A stretch of DNA of 64,000 nucleotides from Neotamlana sedimentorum (GTDB taxonomy: Bacteria; Bacteroidota; Bacteroidia; Flavobacteriales; Flavobacteriaceae): contig NZ_JTDW01000005.1 in NCBI RefSeq assembly GCF_000943565.1, positions 434,001 through 498,000 on the forward strand. Reading direction: 5' to 3'. Shown one piece after another: positions 36,079 through 45,022 of the stretch. Position 1 is the first letter of the stretch. Every line of letters starts with the position of its first letter. Position numbers and translations under genes: made by a program. The notes below the pieces were generated by a model. It saw only the letters and a program-made list of their open reading frames with translations. It searched no databases and was not told the DNA's origin.

Positions 36079-36259
36079 AATAATACTATTTAAATATTTG
36101 TTTTCTAAATTTTAGATGTAATTTTTAGATTTGAATACAACATCAAAATTATATTTATTATGATATTTTTTTTAGAGAAAACTTTAATTTCTTTCTTCTT
36201 GTCATTGTTATTATTCTGTATCCCAACTTATTGATATCTATATGTAAAACATTTCTTAT
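36079..36259 (-). pseudogene. N-terminal remnant of an FkbM methyltransferase gene
   Basis: The minus strand begins with ATA in place of the ATG and reads RNVLHIDINKLGYRIIT, against RNLLYTVINNFGYRIIN in the intact FkbM. It then meets a stop at 36158-36160. After a frameshift the similarity resumes as NFDVVFKSKNYI, stop, NLENKYLNSII, against NFNILFQSKYYIQNLEDKFKNLTI. About 60 codons survive, carrying a lost start, a frameshift and internal stops. The similarity runs up to the DUF1796 start. Confidence 0.87.
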
Positions 36260-36299
36260 TTATAAATATTTATGATATTGCTAGATTATTTATTTTCTC

Positions 36300-37190
36300 T
36301 TAAAAAAGAGATTTTAATTTATGTTTCAAATTATAACTAGGAAATGTAACAATAGCTTTTAACAAAAAATAACGCTTTACACAATGTTTGTTATTTTTTT
36401 TAGCTCTTGCAAATCGAGACATATAATAATTAGATTTTAATATTTTTATTTCTTGTTTTGTGAAATTATCAATTTCAATTTGATTTTCTTTTCTTCGCTT
36501 ATAAGCATTTATCATGGCATAAAAATGCCAATAATGTGCCTTAAATTTATTTTCGTTGGCTGAAATACTATGGTCATGTATTCTATAGCGATATAAAACT
36601 TCATTCAGAAAAACAACTGTTCCAACTTCTTCCATTTTAAAATATAAATCTTGATCTACAGCTCTTTTCATCTTAGCGTCTATACCTAATGTTAAATCAT
36701 ATTTTTCTTTTTTAAAGGTTGCAAAATGCGTCATCGCACCTGATCCGCTAGTTAAATAAGACTTACCAAAAGATATGGCACTGCCATGATTTCCTTCTTC
36801 AATAGTGTTCATCTTTAAATCAACCAATTCATATTTAGATGTTACAATACTAACATCATTATGTTCTTTATGAATTTGTATCATTTCTGAAATGGCATTA
36901 GGAAACAATGCATCGTCAGGATCTAAAAAACCACAAATATCTCCTTCTGCTAAAGAAACACATTTATGTTTAGTGTAGCCACAACCTTTATTTTCTTTGT
37001 TTGCGAAAAATTTAAAACGAGTATCATTGCCTATTATTTCTTTTATCAACTCTATGGAATTATCAGTGGAAGCATCATCTACAATTATTACTTCCCAGTT
37101 TTCATAGGTTTGCACAATTACACTTGCATAACAATCTTTAAAAAAAGAACCATTATTGTAATTCGCTATTAATATAGAAAATAACATCAT
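36300..37190 (-). CDS. Glycosyltransferase family 2
   Basis: A 296-residue GT-A enzyme: SILIANYNNGSFFKDCYASV, VIIVDDASTDNSIELIKEII, GCGYTKHKCVSLAEG, GFLDPDDALFPN and KRAVDQDLYFKMEEVGTV. The tail SYNLKHKLKSLF is shared with the remnant at 35265. It is the upstream GT2 of a once-duplicated GT2-fkbM unit; the fkbM that once followed it is now broken. It lies 104 bases after a GT4 gene, a gap without clear features. Confidence 0.9.
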   Translation of the reverse strand: MMLFSILIANYNNGSFFKDCYASVIVQTYENWEVIIVDDASTDNSIELIKEIIGNDTRFKFFANKENKGCGYTKHKCVSLAEGDICGFLDPDDALFPNAISEMIQIHKEHNDVSIVTSKYELVDLKMNTIEEGNHGSAISFGKSYLTSGSGAMTHFATFKKEKYDLTLGIDAKMKRAVDQDLYFKMEEVGTVVFLNEVLYRYRIHDHSISANENKFKAHYWHFYAMINAYKRRKENQIEIDNFTKQEIKILKSNYYMSRFARAKKNNKHCVKRYFLLKAIVTFPSYNLKHKLKSLF

Positions 37191-37294
37191 CTAATTATTT
37201 TAATTCATTTGTCAGAAATAAAGTACTTAATTTAGAAACCGAAATAAATTTATCTTGAACATTTTTTATTAATTACTTAACTAAAATATATATC

Positions 37295-38395
37295 TTAAAT
37301 TGTTTTAGGGTCTAAAACAGCATTCAAATTATTTATATGCCTCTCTAAACTAAAATGCGTTTTAATACGTGCTTTCCCTGCTATTCCTAGTTGTTTAGCT
37401 AATTCCAAATTATTTAAAAGCTGCAACATATTCTCTGTCATACCAATAACATTGTGCTCATCACCCAATAAACCAGTTTCGTTATTTACAATAACATCGG
37501 GTATGCCTGCATGATTTGTAGCTATAACGGGAAGTCCGGCTGCACTAGCTTCCAAAACAGACAAAGGCGTTCCTTCCATATCACCATCTTCTGCAGTAAT
37601 AGAGTGTTGCACAAAGGCTAAGGATTCTTTTAATAAATCACTATACATTTCCGCAGTAATTACACCTAAAAACTTCACTTGCTTACTAAGTTGATAATGT
37701 TGAACTAAATTTTTACAAGTATTCAATAATAAACCATCACCAGCCATTAACAACTGAGCATCTGGATGAATCTTTAAAACTTCTTTAAAAGCAAGTATCG
37801 TATAATAGGGTGCTTTTTTATTGGTAAAACGTCCTATGGCAACAAATTGTTTTTTAGAAAATTGAGGGGTAATAGTTTCAAATATCTTTTGTGGTCCATA
37901 TACATTATAAATTAATTTATCTTTTGGGCACCCCAAGCTCAATAATGTTGTTTCCATAATTCTAGAAACTGCAATTATTTTTTTTGCATTTTCAAAAACA
38001 TCTTTATAATAGTTACACGATTTAATAACTCTTCTAACGCTGGCATCATAACCATGAAAATGAACCACTACAGGCAACCTTGATTTTGCCAAAAGCTCCT
38101 TTAAATGATATGCGTGGGTTCCATATTCAACTAAAATAGTGTTGATATTATTAAGTTTTAAACTATACAATAGTTGTTCTTGCCATAAAAAACCACTTGG
38201 TTTTCTAAAAATTTTAGCATAAATCATTAAATATTTATAACGCCATATGGGCATAAGGCGAGCATAACCTTCTAATTTAATTTGACTCCCTCTTCCGTAA
38301 TAATAAAAAACCCGACCCTTTAACTCATTTTTATGCGCCTGAATAAAGGTTTCTGAATATGGGTTTTGGCTAGGAGAAAATATGGCGATGTTCAA
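37295..38395 (-). CDS. Glycosyltransferase family 4
   Basis: A 366-residue GT4 enzyme: N-terminal IAIFSPSQNPYSETFIQAHK, VVHFHGYDASVRRV in the acceptor half, FVAIGRFTNKKAPYYTILAF at the domain switch and MEGTPLSVLEASAAGLPVIA plus HAGIPDVI in the donor half. The start is TTG at 38395, four bases after the stop of the upstream GT2; the residues following it already form the first beta-strand and no ATG is near. The 'SETFI' opening is typical of capsule colanic-acid-type GT4 enzymes. Confidence 0.91.
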   Translation of the reverse strand: MNIAIFSPSQNPYSETFIQAHKNELKGRVFYYYGRGSQIKLEGYARLMPIWRYKYLMIYAKIFRKPSGFLWQEQLLYSLKLNNINTILVEYGTHAYHLKELLAKSRLPVVVHFHGYDASVRRVIKSCNYYKDVFENAKKIIAVSRIMETTLLSLGCPKDKLIYNVYGPQKIFETITPQFSKKQFVAIGRFTNKKAPYYTILAFKEVLKIHPDAQLLMAGDGLLLNTCKNLVQHYQLSKQVKFLGVITAEMYSDLLKESLAFVQHSITAEDGDMEGTPLSVLEASAAGLPVIATNHAGIPDVIVNNETGLLGDEHNVIGMTENMLQLLNNLELAKQLGIAGKARIKTHFSLERHINNLNAVLDPKTI

Positions 38396-38399
38396 AATA

Positions 38400-39326
38400 T
38401 TAAATACTTTTAAATTTTTGAAATATGAAATTCAAAAATATAGTTTTTCTAGAGGTCTGAGCCATATTTATTCGATAAAAAGCTTTTGTAAACACTTCAA
38501 GAAACCCATGTATGTTAAACCAGTTCTTGTATAATGACGCTTCTTGTTGTTTATTTCGAATACCTAACCTTTTAAACACTAAACTTCTTAATGTTGCTTC
38601 TTCTTGAAGACGTAATTTACGTTTATCTAAATTGTAATGAATTCTACTAGTTGAGTCGTGATAACGAAAATAATTAAGTGGCTCACTTATAAAAGCTATA
38701 TAATTACCAGCACATAGTTGAATCCATAATAACCAATCTCCACACATTCGCATTTTTAGTAGTACATCATCAAAGAATTTACCTTTCACTATGTCTCGTT
38801 TAAAAACCACTGCACTGGCATTAGGTATTACGTTTTTAACCATCAAGTAGTTTATATTAAACACATTACCTTCCATATTAAAATCCTGCTCGCAAATATT
38901 AGGTTGAAATTGTTCTGTGTACAACACTCTACTTTTTCTATTTTTACCATGATCATCAATATCATAACTTTGCGCAAAACATATATCTGTTCCCTCTAAT
39001 AATCTTTTTACAGAACATTCTAAAAAATTCAATTCACAATAATCGTCACTTTCTGCAATCCAAATAAAATCCCCTTGAGCCAAATCAAGTCCTTTTTTCC
39101 ATTGTTTAAATGGGCTTCCAGAATTAACCTGATTAAATAGACAATGGCTTACTTTTGGGGCATTAGCATATTCTTGTAGTATAGATTGGCTATTATCTGT
39201 ACTACAATCATCCAACAATATGACTTCAAAGTTTTGATACGTTTGATTGAATACGCTATCTAATCGCTGCTGTAAAAACTTAGCGTGATTGTAATTAGGT
39301 ATGATTATGGAAACTTTAGAATTCAT
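38400..39326 (-). CDS. Glycosyltransferase family 2
   Basis: A 308-residue GT-A enzyme: SIIIPNYNHAKFLQQRLDSV, VILLDDCSTDNSQSILQEYA, GSPFKQWKKGLDLAQGDFIW, IAESDDYCELNFLE (SDD as the metal motif) and MRMCGDWLLWIQLCAGNYIA in the acceptor part. The C-terminal region is basic. It overlaps the GT4 upstream by four bases. The 'FIWIAESDD' phrase marks a GT2 subgroup common in O-antigen loci; the donor is unknown. Confidence 0.9.
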   Translation of the reverse strand: MNSKVSIIIPNYNHAKFLQQRLDSVFNQTYQNFEVILLDDCSTDNSQSILQEYANAPKVSHCLFNQVNSGSPFKQWKKGLDLAQGDFIWIAESDDYCELNFLECSVKRLLEGTDICFAQSYDIDDHGKNRKSRVLYTEQFQPNICEQDFNMEGNVFNINYLMVKNVIPNASAVVFKRDIVKGKFFDDVLLKMRMCGDWLLWIQLCAGNYIAFISEPLNYFRYHDSTSRIHYNLDKRKLRLQEEATLRSLVFKRLGIRNKQQEASLYKNWFNIHGFLEVFTKAFYRINMAQTSRKTIFLNFIFQKFKSI

Positions 39327-40456
39327 GCCATGTTTTGCGAGGTTATAATTTCAAATAACTGTGGACAAATAATTTCTGGAGTAAATTTAGAAAAAGCGTT
39401 TTTATTTAATTCTCCATGACTTTTCAATAACTCGATATTATTATAATACATTATAATTTTATCTGCCATTGCTTCAACATCTAAATAAGGTACAATAAAG
39501 CCACCTGCTTCACTTATAACCTCGTTAGTACCCACTGCTTTTTCAAAGCTTACAATAGGCTTTCCTAGCATACCTACTTCAATGCAAACTAAAGGAAATG
39601 GATCCTCTCTGGAAGTCATTACAAACACATCAAAATTATTATAATAACTTGTTGGATTTGCAACTTCGCCAATAAAATTAATAGTAGTTTGAAGTCCTAA
39701 TTTTTGAATATCAGCTTCTAATATTATTTGTTCCTTTACAGGAAGTTTACCTATCCAAACAAAGTTTATACCACAGTTAGGATAATTTGAAGAAATGTAT
39801 CTTGCTAACTGTAAAAACACATCATGCCCTTTGCGCCAATGCACATACCCTGAAGCACCTACTGTAAATATATGTTCTGCTTTATTTGTTTGCTTAGTAT
39901 TCTCAACTACCGTACATTCATAAACCACTTCTATGTAATTCTCAGGGACCGACCAATTTTCTATTAAATTTGATTTTACCAATTTTGAAGGTACAATAAA
40001 CTGGTTAATCTTAAGTAAATAGTCTTCAAAATTGGGCAACACCATTTTTATAATAGCATTTAATTCGTGAATATGAGCAATAAACTTCGTTTTAGGAGAT
40101 ATATTAATAATTGCAGAAGCCAAAGGAATAGATAGAATGGTATTAGCATACAATGCTGTGTAATTACTAGCAGCGAGTTGTTGCAACAATTCTTCCTTAT
40201 GATTTATTTTTTTTAAAAGATTTAATTTTAACAACACACGCTGCCATAATGTTAATGGCTTAGATTTTATTAACTCGGTATAACTGTAAAAAACATTACA
40301 GTTATTTTTAAAGTCGGGTTCTAAACTACCTCCTGCTAAGTCCAAAACATCAATAACTACTTCTGGTTTTTTAACTTTTAACCAACGTAAAAAATGTAGT
40401 AACACCATGGGAGCACCAGTTCTTGAGGTTTCGTGGGTTATAAAGAGGATTCTCAT
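39323..40456 (-). CDS. Glycosyltransferase family 4
   Basis: A 377-residue GT4-like enzyme. Seen: ILFITHETSRTGAPMVLLHF, a well-known GT4 opening; FIAHIHELNAIIKM; VGASGYVHWRKGHDVFLQLA at the switch; and TSREDPFPLVCIEVGMLGKP in the donor half, with EVISEAGGFIVPY following. The length is typical. It overlaps the downstream GT2 by four bases and lies eight bases after the sialyltransferase-like gene. Specificity is unknown. Confidence 0.9.
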   Translation of the reverse strand: MRILFITHETSRTGAPMVLLHFLRWLKVKKPEVVIDVLDLAGGSLEPDFKNNCNVFYSYTELIKSKPLTLWQRVLLKLNLLKKINHKEELLQQLAASNYTALYANTILSIPLASAIINISPKTKFIAHIHELNAIIKMVLPNFEDYLLKINQFIVPSKLVKSNLIENWSVPENYIEVVYECTVVENTKQTNKAEHIFTVGASGYVHWRKGHDVFLQLARYISSNYPNCGINFVWIGKLPVKEQIILEADIQKLGLQTTINFIGEVANPTSYYNNFDVFVMTSREDPFPLVCIEVGMLGKPIVSFEKAVGTNEVISEAGGFIVPYLDVEAMADKIIMYYNNIELLKSHGELNKNAFSKFTPEIICPQLFEIITSQNMA

Positions 40457-40463
40457 TATAAAA

Positions 40464-41525
40464 TCAAAGATTTAAATATCCAACTGTGTAGTTCTTAGCA
40501 AATTCTTTTATTCTATTGTTTAGACCTTTATGCAAATATTTTTCTGAACATACAGAAATAATACTATTTGATTTATTGAAATATAAAGGCGCACTAGAAT
40601 TACCTGTTAAAAAAACAGTCCGCATTTCTTTAAACTGCTTTCCAAACAGCTCTATTGGTAATGATTTATATTCATCTTTAACAACAAGTAATTTACTATC
40701 ATCTATAAGTTGTAAATTTTCAATTTTACTCTTAACATCTCTTGGATGTGGCTTAAACAAAACCTTTGAATTCTCACAATTTTGTAATGCATATTTTATT
40801 ATTCGTTTGTAATAAGATATATCATTTTCAAATTCTATTCCTTCGTGTAAATGATAATGTTGAGATAGAATAACATGAGATATTGAATCTCTCAAATACA
40901 TTTGTTCAAACCTTTTAGATAATTCTATTTTATTGGTTTCAATAAGAATTTCATCTATTTCAACTTCTTGATAAATTCCAATTTTTTGAATATCCCTTTT
41001 TAAAAAATAAGGCGAATAAATATGAGTTCTTATTGGAAAACTTGTTATTGTATTTTTTAAATAGTAATAATACCATCCTTTCAAATTTCTTTTTGGTAAA
41101 ATATCAACGACTCCGTCTGCTATAAAAATTGTTTTTTTAGGTTTTAAATAGCTTAATAGAACAGTATCTACCATCATTTTCACTCTTACAGGTATTAATA
41201 CCAAATCAAAATTTTTGTAATCTTTAAGTAATGAAAAGTTTTTATCAATCAAATTAAAAAGTCTTTTGAAGTTTCCTGTGAAAAAGTAAGGAATGAATTC
41301 TTTTTTAGAAAGCATTATTGGGTTGATGTTAAAATGGATCTGACCAATGTAAATAAAGCTGAATTCTTTTGACATTTGCTTAAAAAACACCTCTAAACTT
41401 TCACTAAACACCCCAATATACAATAAATAAACCCTACTGAAATCTGATTTAATATTTCTTAAAACCGATATTTGAGTAATTAATTGACTGCTCCCAGATG
41501 TTATAATAAGCGTTTTACTTTTCAT
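40464..41525 (-). CDS. Sialyltransferase/polysialyltransferase-like protein
   Basis: A 353-residue protein without the usual GT2 or GT4 motifs. It carries three motifs known from bacterial sialyltransferases (GT38/GT52 type): ADG in FIADGVVDILPKR near 136-147, HP in VLFKPHPRD near 256-264, and SS in LTGNSSAPLYF near 305-315. In known enzymes the acidic D/E-D/E-G motif and the HP motif bind CMP-sugar; here the first acidic position is Ala. The nonulosonate genes 16 kb downstream in the same island supply a plausible donor. It overlaps the sulfotransferase fusion by 11 bases. It could instead be a related Kdo transferase. Confidence 0.7.
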   Translation of the reverse strand: MKSKTLIITSGSSQLITQISVLRNIKSDFSRVYLLYIGVFSESLEVFFKQMSKEFSFIYIGQIHFNINPIMLSKKEFIPYFFTGNFKRLFNLIDKNFSLLKDYKNFDLVLIPVRVKMMVDTVLLSYLKPKKTIFIADGVVDILPKRNLKGWYYYYLKNTITSFPIRTHIYSPYFLKRDIQKIGIYQEVEIDEILIETNKIELSKRFEQMYLRDSISHVILSQHYHLHEGIEFENDISYYKRIIKYALQNCENSKVLFKPHPRDVKSKIENLQLIDDSKLLVVKDEYKSLPIELFGKQFKEMRTVFLTGNSSAPLYFNKSNSIISVCSEKYLHKGLNNRIKEFAKNYTVGYLNL

Positions 41526-42987
41526 TTTTTTTGAAAATAAAATACCATGGTTCTAATTCACCATCAAAGCTAAGTGGGGGATTTTCTATAAACCAATCCA
41601 TTTCATGAATGTGAGACTTGGTAGGTCCTATCTCTAAAATTTCTTTGTTAGACGCTCCTAATTTTATCGATTGTAATTTTTCTACAACCGCATTATCTTT
41701 TATAAAACCTGCTAGAAAAAATTTGTTTTCCCACCAATTTCTATCTTTCAAGGTAATATGATACTTATTAAAATTACTACTCGGCCTTAAACTAATAGTC
41801 AAAAAAACATAATTTTTTGAAACTCTATATAATTCATTAACTACATCTGATATATCTTCTTCTGGTATATGCTCCAATACTTCACTTGAAAAAATCACAT
41901 CAAATGTGTTATCTTCATAAGGTATTTTTTTCAGGCTTCCTTGAGATACAATTCCTTTATTTAATAAATCTTGAGCATAATCTCTCAAAACACTTTCAGA
42001 CAACTCTATGCCTTTCGCTATATATCCTTTTGACAATAAATATCTAACAACATCACCACTTCCACAACCTGCATCTAAAACAGTTTTAAATTCATAATTA
42101 TCTATAAGATTATCTACAATTGTTATTCCGTAGCTCCATGAATTTTTATTTTTTTTGTTTAAAATCCAATACTTATCATAAAAAGATAAATTTTTGGAAT
42201 TAAAAATTTTATTTTTTAATTCCAAAAATTTATCTTCAAACTTATCGTATCCAAGTTTTTTGTTAAGTTTATTAAGTCCTAAATAATTAAAATTTTTCAT
42301 AAATACTTTATTTAAATAAAAATCATAATCAACATTGGAACTAACCTTTGTTAAACTTTCTTTATTTAAAGTATTAGAAATTTTAGACTCCAATTCTAAT
42401 TTGCTAATTTTAATACTTAAATATTCTATTATTCTTTCATACTCACTTATTTGAGTTTCCCTGCCATTCTCTCCAATTAAATTCTCAAACTTAACCTTTA
42501 AAATTCCTTGCTCATCTATCCAAGGAACTGTTTTATTAAATAATGAAAAAAGTGACTTACCATGCTCTTCTAAAAATTCTGAAACAAACGTTTTATTACC
42601 AATACTTTTTCTCCAATCACTATTATTTTCAAAATTAATCCATCTTGTTGTTTTAGCTGTCCAAAAAGCAAATGATGCACAACATTTTTTTAAATCCCTG
42701 TATATGAAAATAGTTTTAAAATCTGACAGGTGTTTTTTATTAAAAGTTGAAAAGTGTCCAACTGCGAATTGATTCTCTTTTATTTTATTAATAGTGTTAT
42801 AAAAATCGCTTTCAACTTTAAACTTTTCAGGAGTTTTTCTTGCCTCATTAACCGTACTTGCTTTATTATAATCTGAATACTCATTATCATTTAAATGAAT
42901 TTTGGAATTAATAAATCCTAGTTCAATTAAAAAATTTGAAATTAGATAAGTACCTGATTTAGGTACTGAACACAAAGCTATCTTCAT
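41515..42987 (-). CDS. Sulfotransferase-methyltransferase fusion protein
   Basis: A 490-residue two-domain protein. Domain 1 (about 1-240) is a PAPS-dependent sulfotransferase: the 5'-phosphosulfate loop CSVPKSGTYLISNF near 6-19 and the 3'-phosphate motif IFIYRDLKKCCASFAFW near 93-109. Domain 2 (about 285-490) is a class I SAM methyltransferase: TVLDAGCGSGDVVRYL, GIELSES and IFSSEVLEHIPEEDI. Start choice: a TTG six codons upstream is possible, but ATG at 42987 overlaps the wzt stop as TAATG. The linker, residues about 251-268, is encoded by a perfect 24-bp inverted repeat. Position right after wzt suggests a capping role on the exported glycan; this is inference. Confidence 0.87.
   Translation of the reverse strand: MKIALCSVPKSGTYLISNFLIELGFINSKIHLNDNEYSDYNKASTVNEARKTPEKFKVESDFYNTINKIKENQFAVGHFSTFNKKHLSDFKTIFIYRDLKKCCASFAFWTAKTTRWINFENNSDWRKSIGNKTFVSEFLEEHGKSLFSLFNKTVPWIDEQGILKVKFENLIGENGRETQISEYERIIEYLSIKISKLELESKISNTLNKESLTKVSSNVDYDFYLNKVFMKNFNYLGLNKLNKKLGYDKFEDKFLELKNKIFNSKNLSFYDKYWILNKKNKNSWSYGITIVDNLIDNYEFKTVLDAGCGSGDVVRYLLSKGYIAKGIELSESVLRDYAQDLLNKGIVSQGSLKKIPYEDNTFDVIFSSEVLEHIPEEDISDVVNELYRVSKNYVFLTISLRPSSNFNKYHITLKDRNWWENKFFLAGFIKDNAVVEKLQSIKLGASNKEILEIGPTKSHIHEMDWFIENPPLSFDGELEPWYFIFKKNEK
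42183..42236. repeat. Perfect 24-bp inverted repeat inside the fusion gene linker
   Basis: Arms AAGATAAATTTTTGGAATTA plus AAAA at 42183-42206, and the exact complement at 42213-42236, with a 6-base spacer. It lies within the coding sequence and encodes FEDKFLELKNKIFNSKNLS, the linker between the sulfotransferase and methyltransferase domains. Base content here is about 12 per cent G+C over 60 bases. Confidence 0.9.
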
Positions 42988-44174
42988 TAGTTTTTCTTTT
43001 TCCAATTATGATTTAAAGCAATTATTTGAGACCGACCTAAACCCTCATAATTCACTTTTGGCCCTATTATATTAAATGTTGTTGTATTAGACGTTCCATA
43101 ATAATCCTTCAATGTTTTTCCATACAAATCAAATTTGCCCATATATCCTCCAACAAGAAGAGGTGTTTTTTCTAATGTAAATTCAAAATTATTTTCTCCT
43201 TGTTCTAAGTTTAATTCAAATTGATTATAATTTGACGAAATAGATGCTAATCTAATACTTGAAAATTCAAGGTGAAATATTAATTTTGCACTCTCAATTT
43301 TAAAATTTGAAAATATCTTTATATCGAAAGTAATATCATCTTCAGTATTAAAATCGTTTTCTATTTCGTTTTCTCTAATAAATACATTAAAGTTAGGATT
43401 ATATAAATTCTCCTTTTTTGCTAAATTATTATACAAACTTACTCCTTTTTCATTACTCCCTAAATATATAGGTTTGCCACTCTCCATTACCATAACACTA
43501 TTACATAATCTCATAATATCCACCACGCTATGAGAAACTAAAATAATAGCAACATTTTTGCTTATAACATTCATTAAATGATTATAGCATTTCATTCTAA
43601 ATGCTAAATCGCCAACCGCTAAAACCTCATCAATAATAAGCACATCAGGTTCCATTTGCGCTGCAATGGCAAAGCCCAAACGTACTTTCATTCCAGAACT
43701 ATAATTTTGCACCGGCATATCTATAAATTCTCGAATTTCTGCAAAATCAATAATATCTTCTAGTTTATTATCAATTTCATTACGTGTAAATCCTAAAACG
43801 GCACCATTATTATAAATGTTTTCTCGACCACTTAAAATGGGGTTAAAACCAGCTCCCAGTTCAATTAACGCACCAACACGTCCCCTTATAGTAACTTGTC
43901 CTGCATCTGGGTTTATTAAACCGTTTAATATTTTTAAAAGCGTACTTTTTCCTGCACCGTTATGTCCAATTAAACCTAAACATTCCCCACGTCGAAGCTC
44001 AAAATTAACATCTTTTACTGCCCAAAACTCTTTGGGTCGTAATGTCCTTTCATTTTTATTGCCTTTTACGCCACTTATTAAGTCTTTTACACCATACCAA
44101 AGGCTTGTTTTTAAGTCCTTACAAAACTTTTTACTAAGCCCCTCTACTTTTACTAATACCTCATCGTTTTCCAT
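42987..44174 (-). CDS. wzt: Polysaccharide ABC exporter ATP-binding protein Wzt
   Basis: A 395-residue ATPase of an O-antigen or capsule ABC exporter. The N-terminal ABC domain has Walker A GHNGAGKSTLLKIL near 70-83, YNNGAVLGFT, signature YSSGMKVRLGFAIA, Walker B VLIIDEVLAVGD and a switch His in LVSHSV. The last 140 residues (about 255-395) are a beta-rich extension of the Wzt-C type, which in E. coli O9a recognises the chemically capped chain end before export. Start choice: a GTG three codons upstream exists, but ATG at 44174 follows the wzm stop by one base. It reads into the sulfotransferase-methyltransferase gene. Confidence 0.93.
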   Translation of the reverse strand: MENDEVLVKVEGLSKKFCKDLKTSLWYGVKDLISGVKGNKNERTLRPKEFWAVKDVNFELRRGECLGLIGHNGAGKSTLLKILNGLINPDAGQVTIRGRVGALIELGAGFNPILSGRENIYNNGAVLGFTRNEIDNKLEDIIDFAEIREFIDMPVQNYSSGMKVRLGFAIAAQMEPDVLIIDEVLAVGDLAFRMKCYNHLMNVISKNVAIILVSHSVVDIMRLCNSVMVMESGKPIYLGSNEKGVSLYNNLAKKENLYNPNFNVFIRENEIENDFNTEDDITFDIKIFSNFKIESAKLIFHLEFSSIRLASISSNYNQFELNLEQGENNFEFTLEKTPLLVGGYMGKFDLYGKTLKDYYGTSNTTTFNIIGPKVNYEGLGRSQIIALNHNWKKKN

Positions 44175-44175
44175 A

Positions 44176-45015
44176 CTAAGCACTTAATCGTTCTACAATA
44201 ACAGGTATAGATAAACGGTACCATACCAACCCCAAAACAAGAATGGGCAAACACATTAAAACAATAGCAAAATAAGGTGTTAAATAAGCAAAACTACCTC
44301 CAAAAAGCATATCGCGAGTTATACCTATGACATAAGTAAGCGGATTTAATTCCATTAAAGTTTTCATGAGTCCTTTATCTGGCATGGCATAAACTACGGG
44401 AGTTACATACATAAAAAACGATAAACCCAAATTTATTATTTTACCTATATCTTTATATAGCATGCTAAACGGAGTAATAATTAAACCAATAGCGACCCCA
44501 ATAAAAACAAGTACCAATAACCCCAATGGGAAAAGTAATAAACTAAAGCTAAATCCAACCTTATAAATAATCATTAATATAAAAAGTAAACCTACTTTAA
44601 ACAAAGTATTAAATAGCATTTTATATATACCAGATAAAATTAGGGCCTCTTTTGGAAAGTTAATTTTGCTTAAAATACCGCGAGCACTGCTTGTACTAGT
44701 AGTAGGCATAACTAAAGCATCCTTAAAGATAGACCAGATTAGTGTACCAGAAAACACATAAACGGGGTAACTTATACCAGTGTCAGATAACTGCACAGTT
44801 CCAGAACTACTTAAAAATATCCAAACAATGGCTGTAGTTATAGGCATAATAAAGGCCCAAATAATACCCAAATACGATTGCCTGTACTGGGCTTTTATAT
44901 CACGTTCGGCTAACTGTCGCGCTAAAAACCGTGATTTATATATATCTGTAGCACTACCTTTTAATAGTTTAAAAAAACTAAGGCTATTTTCTTTTTTATA
45001 TATACGAGTTTCCAT
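44176..45015 (-). CDS. wzm: Polysaccharide ABC exporter permease Wzm
   Basis: A 279-residue ABC-2 type permease with about six membrane helices after a cytoplasmic N-terminal amphipathic stretch. Seen: RQLAERDIKAQYRQSYLGII near 33-52, the typical gate-helix start of O-antigen permeases, and PLTYVIGITRDMLFGG near the end. It pairs with wzt to export the lipid-linked chain to the periplasm. The two genes are adjacent, separated by a single base with the preferred wzt start. Confidence 0.94.
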   Translation of the reverse strand: METRIYKKENSLSFFKLLKGSATDIYKSRFLARQLAERDIKAQYRQSYLGIIWAFIMPITTAIVWIFLSSSGTVQLSDTGISYPVYVFSGTLIWSIFKDALVMPTTSTSSARGILSKINFPKEALILSGIYKMLFNTLFKVGLLFILMIIYKVGFSFSLLLFPLGLLVLVFIGVAIGLIITPFSMLYKDIGKIINLGLSFFMYVTPVVYAMPDKGLMKTLMELNPLTYVIGITRDMLFGGSFAYLTPYFAIVLMCLPILVLGLVWYRLSIPVIVERLSA

Positions 45016-45022
45016 TAAAAAA

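Noticed and set aside
42988-43005. TTG start six codons upstream for the sulfotransferase fusion
   Set aside because: ATG at 42987 overlaps the wzt stop as TAATG, the coupling used elsewhere in the island.
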